Positions 8,521-17,243 of a stretch of 23,876 nt of DNA are shown in pieces. Made by a program: the position numbers and the translations under genes. The notes beneath the pieces were generated by a model that was not told the DNA's origin, made no database searches, and worked only from the letters and a program-made list of their open reading frames with translations. This stretch comes from Trichomonas tenax (Eukaryota > Parabasalia > Trichomonadida > Trichomonadidae), in NCBI GenBank assembly GCA_023091735.1, contig JALKBU010000809.1:1-23876 (forward strand). The letters run 5' to 3'. The first letter of the stretch is position 1, and each line of letters starts with the position of its first letter.

Positions 8521-11500
8521 ATGGAGGAACCTTCTTCACCTAAAAGAGGGTCTGTGTTCCAGATGGCTGCAGAAACAGCAGACGTCCGCAGCACTGACGC
8601 TCTCAGCAAATATATCGGCGATTCTTATACAACACAGCCACCAGAATTAACGGATTTATTCGCTGAAATTCCTTCCCTCTCGAAACTCGGTCAATTGATC
8701 CATAACGTCTTTCAGTCAGCGCAAGTCAATCCGTTGACCATGGAAATTAGCCAGTTATGTGAGCTTGCAACACGCCATTTGATTAACAATTACAAGACTC
8801 AAAAAGAGAGCTCAGAACAGGCGGCAACATCAATGGGAAAGGCTAAAAGACTCGTTGACTACGCGGCACTGCTCGCTCAAAATCCTAGCGATATAACACT
8901 TGCGAAACTTCAGATAATTGAGCTTCAGCGCGAAAATCAGGAGCTTATCTCAAAGATAGAGGATATATCAAAGGATATTAAGATTCAACAGGACGAATAC
9001 GAAAAGCTATTCCAAGAAAAAATTGATTTACAAAACAAATTTATTCAATCAGAAAACCAGCACAAAAATGACATCAGCAAGTTGAGGTATGAGTATGGCC
9101 AGCTTCAAGACAGCAAACAGAGCGCCATCGACTCCTCAAAGCTTTTTGAAGTCCAAATTACTGACCTTAAGAAGATGCTTGCTGCAGCATCTGATGACTA
9201 TTCTGCCCATCAGCGTGAAATTGCTGAACTTAAGCAACAAATTGCATCAAAGAACCAATTAATTAACAAATACAGAAACGAGTTAAAGACAAAGGATCAA
9301 AAATTCGCTGAGTTTAAGGATGCCAAGGAAAAGGAGACACTCGAATTGTCAACAACACTCATCTCGCAGAACAACTTACTCGAAGATAAAAGCAAAGATG
9401 CAATGAGAAAACTCGCACGTTACATTAAGAATCAGGCTGATCAAATTGAGGTCCTCACTGCTGCAAATCGCAAGGCAACGATGATTTTGGACAAGCAAAC
9501 GGATTTGCTTGATCAGTATGAAGACGAATTGGAGTATGTTAATGACACAAACGAAGACCTTAACAAGAAGGTTGCTGATTTACGTGATGAAAACGTTACT
9601 CTCAAAGAAGAATTAGATATTGCAGAAAAGAATTCGAACCAGGACAACACAGAGCTTACAAAGTTGCGTGGAATTGTCGAAGCATCCTGCACAAACCTTG
9701 CTCCATCATACAATATTACTGCAGACCAACTTCCAGCAATTTGTAAAGAATTATCTGGAACGAGAATCGATCCAGAAACAGCGAAGAATCTCAGAGCTCT
9801 CAACTCCATTTGCGATGGCCTCAGCCAATTCATCATTCAACTCATCAGAACTGGTGAAACAAATCTTGAATTCCTTAGAGAGAAGCCAATTAAACTTTCT
9901 TCTACAGTACGTGGTGATATTATGCATGAAGTTGAGAAAACAAGGCTTTTCCTCGGCACACTCGATTACAGTGATGCATCGGAAGACAACGTGATGAAAT
10001 ACCTTCTTAACCCTAACGAAGGCTTCGATCTCGAAGGTAACTCTGATGTCCAGCTTTCCGCTGTCCTCACAGAAGTCCTTCGTCGTGAGAGAGAATTCAT
10101 TTCTAAGATGTTCGGGCAGCTCGAAAGAGTCAGAGAAGTTCTCCCAGCATTCGACTGCAAGACATTCGAACTTGCTGATGCATTGAGCTCATACTTACTC
10201 CATATGCAGCCAGTTTTCAAGGACCTCTTATCTATTGTCGGCTCCACACTCCACTATCATGGCTCTGTTGCTGATATCTTCGCCTGCCTTTGCAATTACA
10301 TCGAGGAAACATCTGCTGCTTTGACAGTCATGGATGAAGACATCAGACCACTGATCAACTTCAATGGAAAGATCGTTGACATGCCAGAGAAATTGATCTC
10401 CGTGTTACTTGAGTACAAGGAGCAGCTGGATAACTTCGAGAATCTTACAAAGAGAGACTTGACAAACGCAACGATCGAATTCGAGAAGAGGAAGGCTGCA
10501 ATGGAAAGAGAGAACGATGGCTTGAGAAATGAGATCAGAACCAAGGAGAAGCTCATCAAGAGCCTTCAGAACCAGCTCGAGAAACTCGCCAGCGATCTTG
10601 AAGAAACAAAGAACTCAGAGTCCGCTTTGGAGATGATTTCATCAGAAGCATCCAAAAATAACAAGATCCTTTCCACATCAAAGCAGACGCTTGAAGATAC
10701 GATCAACAGACTCACACAAGAAAACAACCGCTTAGAAGCACTCCTCAATGAAAGAACACAAACATACGAAAAGCGTGTCCAAGAATTGGTCGCCAAGGAA
10801 CGCGAGATGATGCAGATCCAGCAGGATCGCGAGAAGAAGCGCTACGAAGAACAGCAAGCACAGCTTGAGAAACAGATCACAGATCTTAATAACAGAGTCC
10901 AAACTGAGCAGTTGAACCACCTTAACTCTGAGAGAAATCTCAAGGCCCAGGCAAGGAAGATCCAGTCCGGCCTCAGGAAGCTCGAGCAAGACAAGCTAGA
11001 CATGAGCACTACAATTGAGCAAATGCAGAGAGAGCCAATGTCTAATCAGATCATTGATGATTTGCTTGCCAAATTAACAGATGCTAGAATTAAGAACAAG
11101 GAATTGCTCTCTGAAATCAACCGTCTCAAGCATATCAATAACTCACCAACAAAGACAATGACAACATCATCAATCAACTCTCCATCCAAGTCAAACCTTA
11201 TGTCATCAACAATGACTGCCGCAGAGGAAACAAGCTTTGTCGAGAAAGTTGGAGCTTTGTGCAACTCTTTCATCGGTAAAGATGTCACATGGACGAAGCA
11301 GAGAGTTCTCAAGACAGTCACAGCGATGACAGAGCATATCTCTAACTTGGAACAGACAATCGACAAGAAGGGAATGAGAACAAAGTGGTCACAATGGGCT
11401 GAAGAAACACTCAAACTTGCTGATCCTAAGTTCAAAGGAAGAATTACAGATAATGAGATGAGAGTTAGAATTGGTGATCTCTGTGTTGCTTCAGGCAACC

Positions 11501-11865
11501 GCACAAAGCTGATCGACATGATCACAACACTCAGAGCCGAGAAGGCCCATCTTTTGCAACAAGCTGGTGAGACATCGAATATATCAGTGGATTCCGCTAA
11601 GACAGAAGAGGATTCTAAGACTAAAGATACTACTCAGGAGACTGAGAATCAGTCCAATGTCAAGTCTAGAGACATCCAACCAGAAACAGAGAACCAGTCA
11701 AAGTCTAACATCAGTGAAGCAGATCCAAAGAAGATGAACTTCAAGAGCTGGGCTCTTGTTGGTCTCTTTGTCGCCCTTTCAAGAAAGGACAACGGTGTTT
11801 CAAGACTGGAGAAAACTCCGGCATCACCACAGGCACTCAAAGGTCAATTCTCTCTCCTCAAGTGA
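8521..11865 (+). CDS. Long coiled-coil protein
   Basis: This intact 1114-residue protein is dominated by heptad-repeat coiled coil. Residues about 1-123 form a helical head. Coiled coil 1 spans about 124-388 (for example LQIIELQRENQELISKIED). Residues about 390-620 are helical and less charged. Coiled coil 2 spans about 630-870. Residues about 900-1013 form another compact helical region with several tryptophans. The acidic Ser/Thr/Gln tail carries ETENQS twice (about 1040 and 1054) and ends in a Lys-rich segment with WALVGLFVAL. No motor, kinase or other catalytic domain was seen, so a cytoskeletal or scaffolding role is likely but not shown. The start at 8521 is preferred over 8467 because of the motif at 8502-8510; the product begins MEEPSSPKRGS. 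Codon use is more G/C-rich than the surroundings, as in other well-expressed genes here. Confidence 0.9.
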   Translation: MEEPSSPKRGSVFQMAAETADVRSTDALSKYIGDSYTTQPPELTDLFAEIPSLSKLGQLIHNVFQSAQVNPLTMEISQLCELATRHLINNYKTQKESSEQAATSMGKAKRLVDYAALLAQNPSDITLAKLQIIELQRENQELISKIEDISKDIKIQQDEYEKLFQEKIDLQNKFIQSENQHKNDISKLRYEYGQLQDSKQSAIDSSKLFEVQITDLKKMLAAASDDYSAHQREIAELKQQIASKNQLINKYRNELKTKDQKFAEFKDAKEKETLELSTTLISQNNLLEDKSKDAMRKLARYIKNQADQIEVLTAANRKATMILDKQTDLLDQYEDELEYVNDTNEDLNKKVADLRDENVTLKEELDIAEKNSNQDNTELTKLRGIVEASCTNLAPSYNITADQLPAICKELSGTRIDPETAKNLRALNSICDGLSQFIIQLIRTGETNLEFLREKPIKLSSTVRGDIMHEVEKTRLFLGTLDYSDASEDNVMKYLLNPNEGFDLEGNSDVQLSAVLTEVLRREREFISKMFGQLERVREVLPAFDCKTFELADALSSYLLHMQPVFKDLLSIVGSTLHYHGSVADIFACLCNYIEETSAALTVMDEDIRPLINFNGKIVDMPEKLISVLLEYKEQLDNFENLTKRDLTNATIEFEKRKAAMERENDGLRNEIRTKEKLIKSLQNQLEKLASDLEETKNSESALEMISSEASKNNKILSTSKQTLEDTINRLTQENNRLEALLNERTQTYEKRVQELVAKEREMMQIQQDREKKRYEEQQAQLEKQITDLNNRVQTEQLNHLNSERNLKAQARKIQSGLRKLEQDKLDMSTTIEQMQREPMSNQIIDDLLAKLTDARIKNKELLSEINRLKHINNSPTKTMTTSSINSPSKSNLMSSTMTAAEETSFVEKVGALCNSFIGKDVTWTKQRVLKTVTAMTEHISNLEQTIDKKGMRTKWSQWAEETLKLADPKFKGRITDNEMRVRIGDLCVASGNRTKLIDMITTLRAEKAHLLQQAGETSNISVDSAKTEEDSKTKDTTQETENQSNVKSRDIQPETENQSKSNISEADPKKMNFKSWALVGLFVALSRKDNGVSRLEKTPASPQALKGQFSLLK

Positions 11866-12464
11866 ACTATTTAATTGAATAAAATAAAAAGAATGTGTTT
11901 TTCTTATACAACTCAATTTAATAATTCCTATGAGAAAATATAAAAATTATTTAATTTTTACTGACCAAAAACTTCTTATTTTAATCACAAAAAAATATTA
12001 GACATTATATGACTTCGTGCTTAATTAAATATCATATACTCATGGAAATATTAACATGTACTATAGCTACTGATTCTATTATCAGATAAACAAATTGAAT
12101 AAAAATTCAATTAGGAAATGGATCAACATGGATTGGAATATAAATAGATCTGTTTATGATGAATATAATGGCAATTAGCTAATGATATATTTGCAAAGTG
12201 TGGAAAAAGGTGCCAAATAAAGTGCTTTTATGTGACAGATAAATGAATCAAAAACGGCCAATTTTATTTGTCAGACGTTTATTTCGGTTGATAAAAATCC
12301 CGCCAAAATTTACAAAACCGTTTTGTAAAAATTGATTTTATTTCCCGCCAAAAATGTAAACGTACCAATGATACTTTTAGAAAAATGAAAAGGTTAATAA
12401 TAAAAACTTTTAAATCACCTTAAAATTAAATTCCAATTATATAAAAAAATCATAATGCACTTCT
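11866..12464. other. Convergent intergenic region
   Basis: This region lies between the 3' ends of the coiled-coil gene (+) and the ankyrin gene (-), so no promoter is expected. It nevertheless carries two CCCGCCAAAA sites flanking a perfect palindrome (12299-12353). Otherwise it is AT-rich with poly(A)-like AATAAA strings just after 11877. No open frame was found. Confidence 0.6.
12299..12353. promoter_or_regulatory. Two E2F-like sites flanking a 21-bp palindrome
   Basis: CCCGCCAAAA occurs at 12299-12308 and again within TTTCCCGCCAAAA at 12341-12353, both on the plus strand. Between them, TTTACAAAAC and GTTTTGTAAA form perfect 10-bp arms around one C (12309-12329). TTTCCCGCC matches the E2F/DP consensus. 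The setting between two convergent genes suggests an unannotated transcript, an origin-related element or a protein-binding platform; none of these is shown. Confidence 0.45.
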
Positions 12465-14507
12465 TCAATCATCGTGTGGCTTGATCTGAATTCCTTTGAT
12501 GATGCCCTTGTTGACGAGGAACTCCAAGTAGTGCAAGTCGACTGGGTCAGTTGGGTATGCGAGCTTGATGTCGAGGAGCTTCTCGGCTTCCTTGTCACCC
12601 TTGGCTGGTGGTGGAAGTGGGACTGGCTGGATGATGTCTTCCTTGATCATGTTGGCGTGTGCCTCTTCCATTTCCTTCTCCTTCTGAGCTCTCTTGAGTT
12701 GCTGTGCGAGAATGACTTCGAATGGAGCGTTGAGCTTAGCCTCTCTTGTAGCCTTCTGTGGCATGTTGAGCTTGGCAACGCGTGTGCCTTTGCCACGGGA
12801 CTTGTGGAGTGGGAGGATCTTGTCGTCGTTTGGCTGAGCTGGTGGTGGTGGCAACAAAGCTGGCTTGGCCTCGCTGTCGCTGTCCTTCTCTCCATCCTTT
12901 GGAACGTTGAGCTTGGCGATGCGTGGGGACTTAGCGGACTTGATTGCAGCCTCGATGACCTTCTCGATTTCGCTGGCCTTCTTGAAGTGAGCGTGCTCGA
13001 CTGGCTTGATGAGCTTCTGTGTGTCTGGGCTGTTGTAGCTAAGCTTTGGATTAGCACCAGCGTCTAAGAGTGCCTTGACTACCTCAAGGTTGCCTGCTTC
13101 GATGGCAGCACCGAGTGGTGTGATTGTGAAGGACTCGTTGACGTTTCCGCCGTGCTCAAGCAAGAACTGAAGGATAGCAAGGTCGCCGTTTGTAGCAGCC
13201 ATTGTGAGTGGTGTCTGGTTGCCGTGGGATGGGCCCTGCTCAGCGCCGTTGTTGATGAGGATCTCGACCATCTTCAAGTTCCTGGACTGGACTGCGTACA
13301 TCAATGGGGACATCTGTGGGAACTCATTGAGCTTGGCACCCTTTGTGATCATCTCGCTGACGATCTCTGGCTGTTCCTTTGTGATAGCGAGAACGATAAC
13401 TGGGTACTCCTCACCATTGGCGTCCTTGTAGATCCTGTTGACATCGACACCCTGCTCAAGGAGAGCGGCGGAGGCCTTTGGCTTCTGGTTCTTGAGGGCA
13501 TAAGCCAATAAGCTGTTCTCGGAGTCGGCGTTGACGTCGAAAGCGTGTTCGCACAATGTCTTGATGCAATCGACGCTCTCGTTGTTGACGGCCTCGAGGA
13601 GGGCGTTGTACTTGCCGTCAGCATTGAATTCCTCGCTGTCGTTGATCAAAGCGAATTCAGCACCTTGTGTTGGCTTTGTGAGCTTGAGTGTCTTGAAGCA
13701 GTACTTTGTGAGGCTGTGGTCGTTGACGTGGACTGCGAAGTCAACAAGCAACTGTGGCTTTCTGTCGAGACCAATCTTGTTGGCAACGAAATGGTTGAAA
13801 ACGGTGAAGTTGCCGTTGAAAAGGAGTGTAGCTGGGACAACATCCTCTGTCCAGTCGTATTTGGAGGTGAGCCAGTCAAGAATGTTGTTATTGTGGGCCT
13901 TAATTGCCTCTGCGTGAGCTCCCTTGAGGTTTCCTTTCATGAAATCGATAGCCTGGATGAGCTCGAGGTTGCCGCCAAGCGCAGCCTTGCGTGCGCTCTC
14001 CTCTGAAATTTTGGCGCCATTTGAGGTGAGGTACTTGAAGCACTTGATAGAGCCGTGGGCGCAAGCCAAATTGAGCCACTCCTGTGTTCTGGTAGATTCA
14101 ACCTCTTTGTGGTCCGAATTCTGGAAGAAATCGGCTAATTCGGAGACGTTGTCGTCGATGATGCTGAATTCGATTTTAGAGAAGTTCATGTCATCGTAGT
14201 TGACCCAGGAGGCCTTCAGGGAGGCGAACTTCTCATAATCAGGGAATAACGAAACAAGGACAGACAACAGACTTGAGAGAGCCAAGTTCTGTCTTAACTT
14301 ATACTTCCTGCATTTTTCGATGAGGAGGTATACGAAGTTTAAGGTCACTCTGCTGCTCTGAATCTTTTCATTAATTATTTTGGAGCTCTCGCTAACAGAA
14401 GAAGCGTTGATTCCCCAGATGAGGTTCTCAACCTCGCAGTAATCACGGAATTGTTCCTGAATTTCCGTCTTGGAGATTGTTTTTTGACTATGTTTTTGCT
14501 TCGTCAT
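12465..14507 (-). CDS. Ankyrin-repeat protein with DUF3447-like N-terminus
   Basis: This intact 680-residue protein has a helical N-terminal domain (about 1-140). A DUF3447-like region follows (about 141-240), with the signature GSIKCFKYL, then GGN, then HNNNILDWL. About six ankyrin repeats span about 294-490, including SPLMYAVQSRNLKMVEILINN and TPLTMAATNGDLAILQFLLEHG. The tail has three copies of R-x-A-K-L-N-x-P (about 526, 574 and 586) and two polyproline patches (LLPPPP, PLPPP). Ankyrin domains bind proteins, so an adaptor role is likely; partners are unknown. The same N-terminal signature occurs in the pseudogene at 17476. An AAAAGTGAC motif ends 15 bases before the ATG, and CCCGCC sites lie 114 and 270 bases upstream. 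Strong codon bias in the 3' half produces long spurious antisense frames. Confidence 0.93.
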   Translation of the reverse strand: MTKQKHSQKTISKTEIQEQFRDYCEVENLIWGINASSVSESSKIINEKIQSSRVTLNFVYLLIEKCRKYKLRQNLALSSLLSVLVSLFPDYEKFASLKASWVNYDDMNFSKIEFSIIDDNVSELADFFQNSDHKEVESTRTQEWLNLACAHGSIKCFKYLTSNGAKISEESARKAALGGNLELIQAIDFMKGNLKGAHAEAIKAHNNNILDWLTSKYDWTEDVVPATLLFNGNFTVFNHFVANKIGLDRKPQLLVDFAVHVNDHSLTKYCFKTLKLTKPTQGAEFALINDSEEFNADGKYNALLEAVNNESVDCIKTLCEHAFDVNADSENSLLAYALKNQKPKASAALLEQGVDVNRIYKDANGEEYPVIVLAITKEQPEIVSEMITKGAKLNEFPQMSPLMYAVQSRNLKMVEILINNGAEQGPSHGNQTPLTMAATNGDLAILQFLLEHGGNVNESFTITPLGAAIEAGNLEVVKALLDAGANPKLSYNSPDTQKLIKPVEHAHFKKASEIEKVIEAAIKSAKSPRIAKLNVPKDGEKDSDSEAKPALLPPPPAQPNDDKILPLHKSRGKGTRVAKLNMPQKATREAKLNAPFEVILAQQLKRAQKEKEMEEAHANMIKEDIIQPVPLPPPAKGDKEAEKLLDIKLAYPTDPVDLHYLEFLVNKGIIKGIQIKPHDD

Positions 14508-14522
14508 TTTATTATAATTTCT

Positions 14523-14531
14523 GTCACTTTT
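14523..14531 (-). promoter_or_regulatory. AAAAGTGAC promoter-like motif
   Basis: Exact minus-strand copy (GTCACTTTT on plus), 15 bases before the ATG of the 680-residue ankyrin gene at 14507. It has the same relative placement as the copies before the coiled-coil and OSTC-like genes. Confidence 0.6.
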
Positions 14532-14620
14532 GTTCAGCTCAACAAAACAATAAACTTTTTGTAGATTTGTGTCCTTCTTCTTTTCGTGGTGTTAAATAAA
14601 TGGATATATGCACTAAGCAC

Positions 14621-14628
14621 TTCCCGCC
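14621..14628. promoter_or_regulatory. E2F-like site TTCCCGCC
   Basis: TTCCCGCC lies 114 bases upstream of the minus-strand ankyrin gene start. Together with 14777 it places two such sites in that gene's upstream region. Function is inferred from the consensus only. Confidence 0.35.
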
Positions 14629-14776
14629 ATTTACAAGTCATTTTTGACACGTTCTGCCAATGTAAAGTCTAGTCATATACCCAATTAAGCATGATATCTG
14701 GGGCCTACTATGGCCACAGAACCCACATCTGAAAGAAAATTCGGATATTCCGATTTATTGAAATCTCTTAAATTAT

Positions 14777-14786
14777 CCCGCCAAAA
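14777..14786. promoter_or_regulatory. E2F-like site CCCGCCAAAA
   Basis: Third exact copy of CCCGCCAAAA in the window, 270 bases upstream of the minus-strand ankyrin gene. It has the same strand orientation as the two at 12299 and 12344. Confidence 0.4.
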
Positions 14787-15644
14787 TTCGTTTAATCTCA
14801 TTTTGATGTGGATTTGGCTTTTCCATATATATCTGTGATTCTTTCTGTTTAAATTATGTTGTAAAGACCAAAATTTTATTTAATGGAGCCGAAATTGGGG
14901 GTCCTCTCTACCTCTGTATCCATTATTCGTTCATTTTCGGATAACCCGTCAAATAACCACCGATAGTTGCTTATTAAAAGGCCTTCCCACTCTTTAAGGT
15001 TATTTCTCGGATGGAAAAAGTTCAGATTATCTTTATGTCCTATTGTGTAACAGCTAAACGCACATAAAAATTATTTTAACTACTAGATATACATACGTAG
15101 TGAATCAGTTAGAAATTCATAATCAACACTATATTGAAGTTAATAGTGTTTTTTAAAAAAAATCGGAATTTTGCATTATTAAGCGAGCAATATATAATTA
15201 TTTTGACTTTTATATATGTTCATAAGCTTCGTTTAGTCACTATATATGAAATAATTTGTAACCAATTTTATTGCATCATCTTTCGTAGGTATAGTGTTAG
15301 TATAGACATGAACCTGTAGCTGCAATATGAATGCTGCAGCAACCTAACTTTTGAAGATACGAATTAGATTTAACTAATTTTAACTATATATGCGATGTTT
15401 TCTAAAAATATAAACATGCATTATTGATGTGTAGTAATATACTCAACATTAATTGATGGTATCAATAAAGGAATAGGTAAATTGGTGATGAAATTTCGGC
15501 ATTTTAAGAAATTTTACAGATTTTTCTATCTATTGGGTATCGAGATACGATGCATAGCTCCCACAATAATTGGCTTTGTGTATGCATGTTGTGGACTGAG
15601 CACTTGATGTATGTCAAAAAATTAACGTCTTTGTTAAATGATAT

Positions 15645-15653
15645 AAAAGTGAC
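15645..15653 (+). promoter_or_regulatory. Orphan AAAAGTGAC motif
   Basis: Exact copy within ATAAAAGTGACATAATA. No ATG-initiated gene follows within 100 bases, so it may drive a non-coding transcript, be a relic of a lost gene, or be chance. Confidence 0.3.
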
Positions 15654-16175
15654 ATAATAATTCATCATAATTTTATTTGTTTGTTATTTTAGTTTCGTTG
15701 AAAATTGCACACTTATCTGAATCGAAATTAATAATTTCCGCCAAATATTGTTATTGTTAGCAAAAAGTTAATATATTTTTGTTTAGATACTATATTTACC
15801 TCTGCTATTCATAGAATACATTTGGGTTATATTTTTGGACATTGTCATAAATTGTTATATTACTAATACTATAGGATCCCCCAGAAATTGATCAATTTTC
15901 ACATCGAATAAATTTTTCTATCATTTGAATTATATTAATAGAAGACATCGAGAACTATTGAATGCTTCATTTTGTACATAAGTATTAGCAAAATATCAGT
16001 TAACTCATCAATGAACTTCCAATAATTTGATTGCATTTATTGGGCTATGTCTGTTTGGATGGCAGAAAACAATGCTCCTGAACAATGCAAATGCATATGC
16101 GTCCATACATTAACTAGAATAAAAATGCATGTTCATAAAATGCATGATGTTAATAAAAAAAAGTCAAAAAAAAAA

Positions 16176-16245
16176 TGATCATAACTGGATTCAAACCTAG
16201 CATGGGCTATGTCAGTATTGACCCTAACCGTTATGTCATATTTGT
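16176..16245 (-). ncRNA. tRNA-like Pol III element or tRNA pseudogene
   Basis: On the minus strand, GGTTTGAATCC (16187-16197 on plus) matches the B-box/T-loop consensus GGTTCRANTCC. About 30 bases upstream, TGACATAACGG followed by TTAGG (around 16228-16238) resembles an A box/D-loop. A run of ten T follows about 11 bases after the B box (16166-16175), a classic Pol III terminator, with a second T8 run behind it. However, the T-stem has mismatches, the acceptor arms pair poorly and no convincing anticodon stem forms. A degenerate tRNA or another Pol III RNA is more likely than a working tRNA. Limits are approximate. Confidence 0.3.
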
Positions 16246-16603
16246 CATGTAAAGTCAGACTTGAAATCAGATATATAATAATTTTCCATTTAAGAAATCT
16301 CAAGAACTTAAGTTCACCATGCTTAGTCCTTAATAGGGTATATTCCCCATGCCTCATGGAATACACTATATAAATTTTGTCGAAAAAAATTGGGAGGAAG
16401 GGAATGAGAAGGGCTTTTGGAATTAAAATCGAAAATATAGATATAATTTTATTTGATAATAACAAATAACATCTATTTTGCATGAAAATGTATACATTTA
16501 AAAAGCCCACCAAAATGTAGTTTCCATTATTTTCAACAAATAACTAAAAAATATAAATTTTTTCATCTTTGTTTTTGGCCAATATCTTTGATTTCCAGAA
16601 TTT

Positions 16604-16681
16604 AAACTACATTTTTTAATATAGGTACTTCTTTTAATTTTTTCAAGGGGGCACCCTAATCTAGATTTAAAAATGTAGTTT
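16604..16681. mobile_element. Small inverted-repeat element, copy A
   Basis: A 78-bp element begins AAACTACATTTTTTAAT and ends with ATTTAAAAATGTAGTTT, near-perfect terminal inverted repeats of about 18-20 bp. The interior reads GGTACTTC, a T-rich stretch, then AAGGGGGCACCC. Reverse-strand copy B at 20582-20686 shares the end, GGTACT, the T-rich stretch and the G/C block in the same order. It resembles a miniature inverted-repeat element, but no target duplication was confirmed. Confidence 0.4.
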
Positions 16682-16747
16682 ATTTGATATTCAGCATCTC
16701 CATGGTATTAAAAAGGGAAATAAATAAAGGATTTTTGAGGTTTTTCT

Positions 16748-16756
16748 AAAAGTGAC
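16748..16756 (+). promoter_or_regulatory. AAAAGTGAC promoter-like motif
   Basis: Exact copy ending 7 bases before the ATG at 16764. It overlaps an upstream in-frame GTG (16752), which is therefore not the start. Confidence 0.6.
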
Positions 16757-16763
16757 AATCAAA

Positions 16764-17243
16764 ATGGGCGAAAAAAAGTTCAAAGAATTGATTCTCTCAC
16801 CTTTCACCGAAACAGAGTTGACACCACCAGACCTCGATATTCCATTTTCTCTGATTAAGATTCCTTCTTTGTTGGTTTGCATGATTATTGTGTCTGTTTC
16901 TTTTGTTATCATCGCAGGAGGCACAATTTACTGCTGGGTGCAAGATATGCCGTTTATGCCAACAGTTTACGGTGATAATGGTCAGCCAGTTACTTTAGTT
17001 TTCAGTCGAGATGTTGGTGGTCAATTCGGTGCTGAAGGATTCATTGCCAGCATCGTCTATCTTCTCACATCTCTTTCTTTGATCGCTGGCGTTTACGCAT
17101 TAAAGATGGAAGATAAGAAAGGCGACGAAGATTTCGTCACAACTTGCCTCACTCTCTTTGGATCAACATGCCCCCTATGGATATTCATGTCTGTGTTAGT
17201 TTTTAGAGCAAAGATTCCGCAATATTTCCCACGACCATTTTGA
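16764..17243 (+). CDS. OSTC: OSTC/DC2-like oligosaccharyltransferase subunit
   Basis: This 159-residue protein matches OSTC (DC2), a small ER membrane subunit of the oligosaccharyltransferase that N-glycosylates nascent proteins; it is related to the membrane part of OST3/OST6. Three membrane helices are visible: about 32-56, 95-115 and 128-150. Family features include a Pro-containing N-terminal amphipathic segment, IIAGGTIY at the end of helix 1, the lumenal loop GQPVTLVFSRDVGGQFGAEGF, and the C-terminal FRAKIPQY. Human OSTC is about 149 residues, so length fits. No thioredoxin domain is present, separating it from full OST3/OST6. The start is set by the AAAAGTGAC motif 7 bases upstream. 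The gene is intact with ordinary codon use. Confidence 0.88.
   Translation: MGEKKFKELILSPFTETELTPPDLDIPFSLIKIPSLLVCMIIVSVSFVIIAGGTIYCWVQDMPFMPTVYGDNGQPVTLVFSRDVGGQFGAEGFIASIVYLLTSLSLIAGVYALKMEDKKGDEDFVTTCLTLFGSTCPLWIFMSVLVFRAKIPQYFPRPF

Larger units (their letters stand above)
14532..16747. other. Large divergent intergenic region
   Basis: About 2.2 kb without a convincing gene between the divergent ankyrin and OSTC-like genes. It contains E2F-like sites (14621, 14777, and a weaker TTTCCGCCAAAT at 15735), an orphan promoter-like motif (15645), a tRNA-like minus-strand element (16176-16245) and an 78-bp inverted-repeat element (16604-16681). Open frames at 15134-15319 and 16133-16513 have no gene-like composition. 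Confidence 0.6.

Noticed and set aside
12474..14199. Several long plus-strand frames (for example 12474-13067, 13152-13511, 13545-14006) opposite the ankyrin gene
   Set aside because: They arise from strong codon bias on the minus strand. Their translations are Leu/Val/Trp-rich without domain patterns, while the minus strand encodes a clear ankyrin protein.
16133..16513. 126-residue minus-strand ORF
   Set aside because: It reads through the tRNA-like element and a poly-A tract, and its hydrophobic composition follows from AT-rich DNA.
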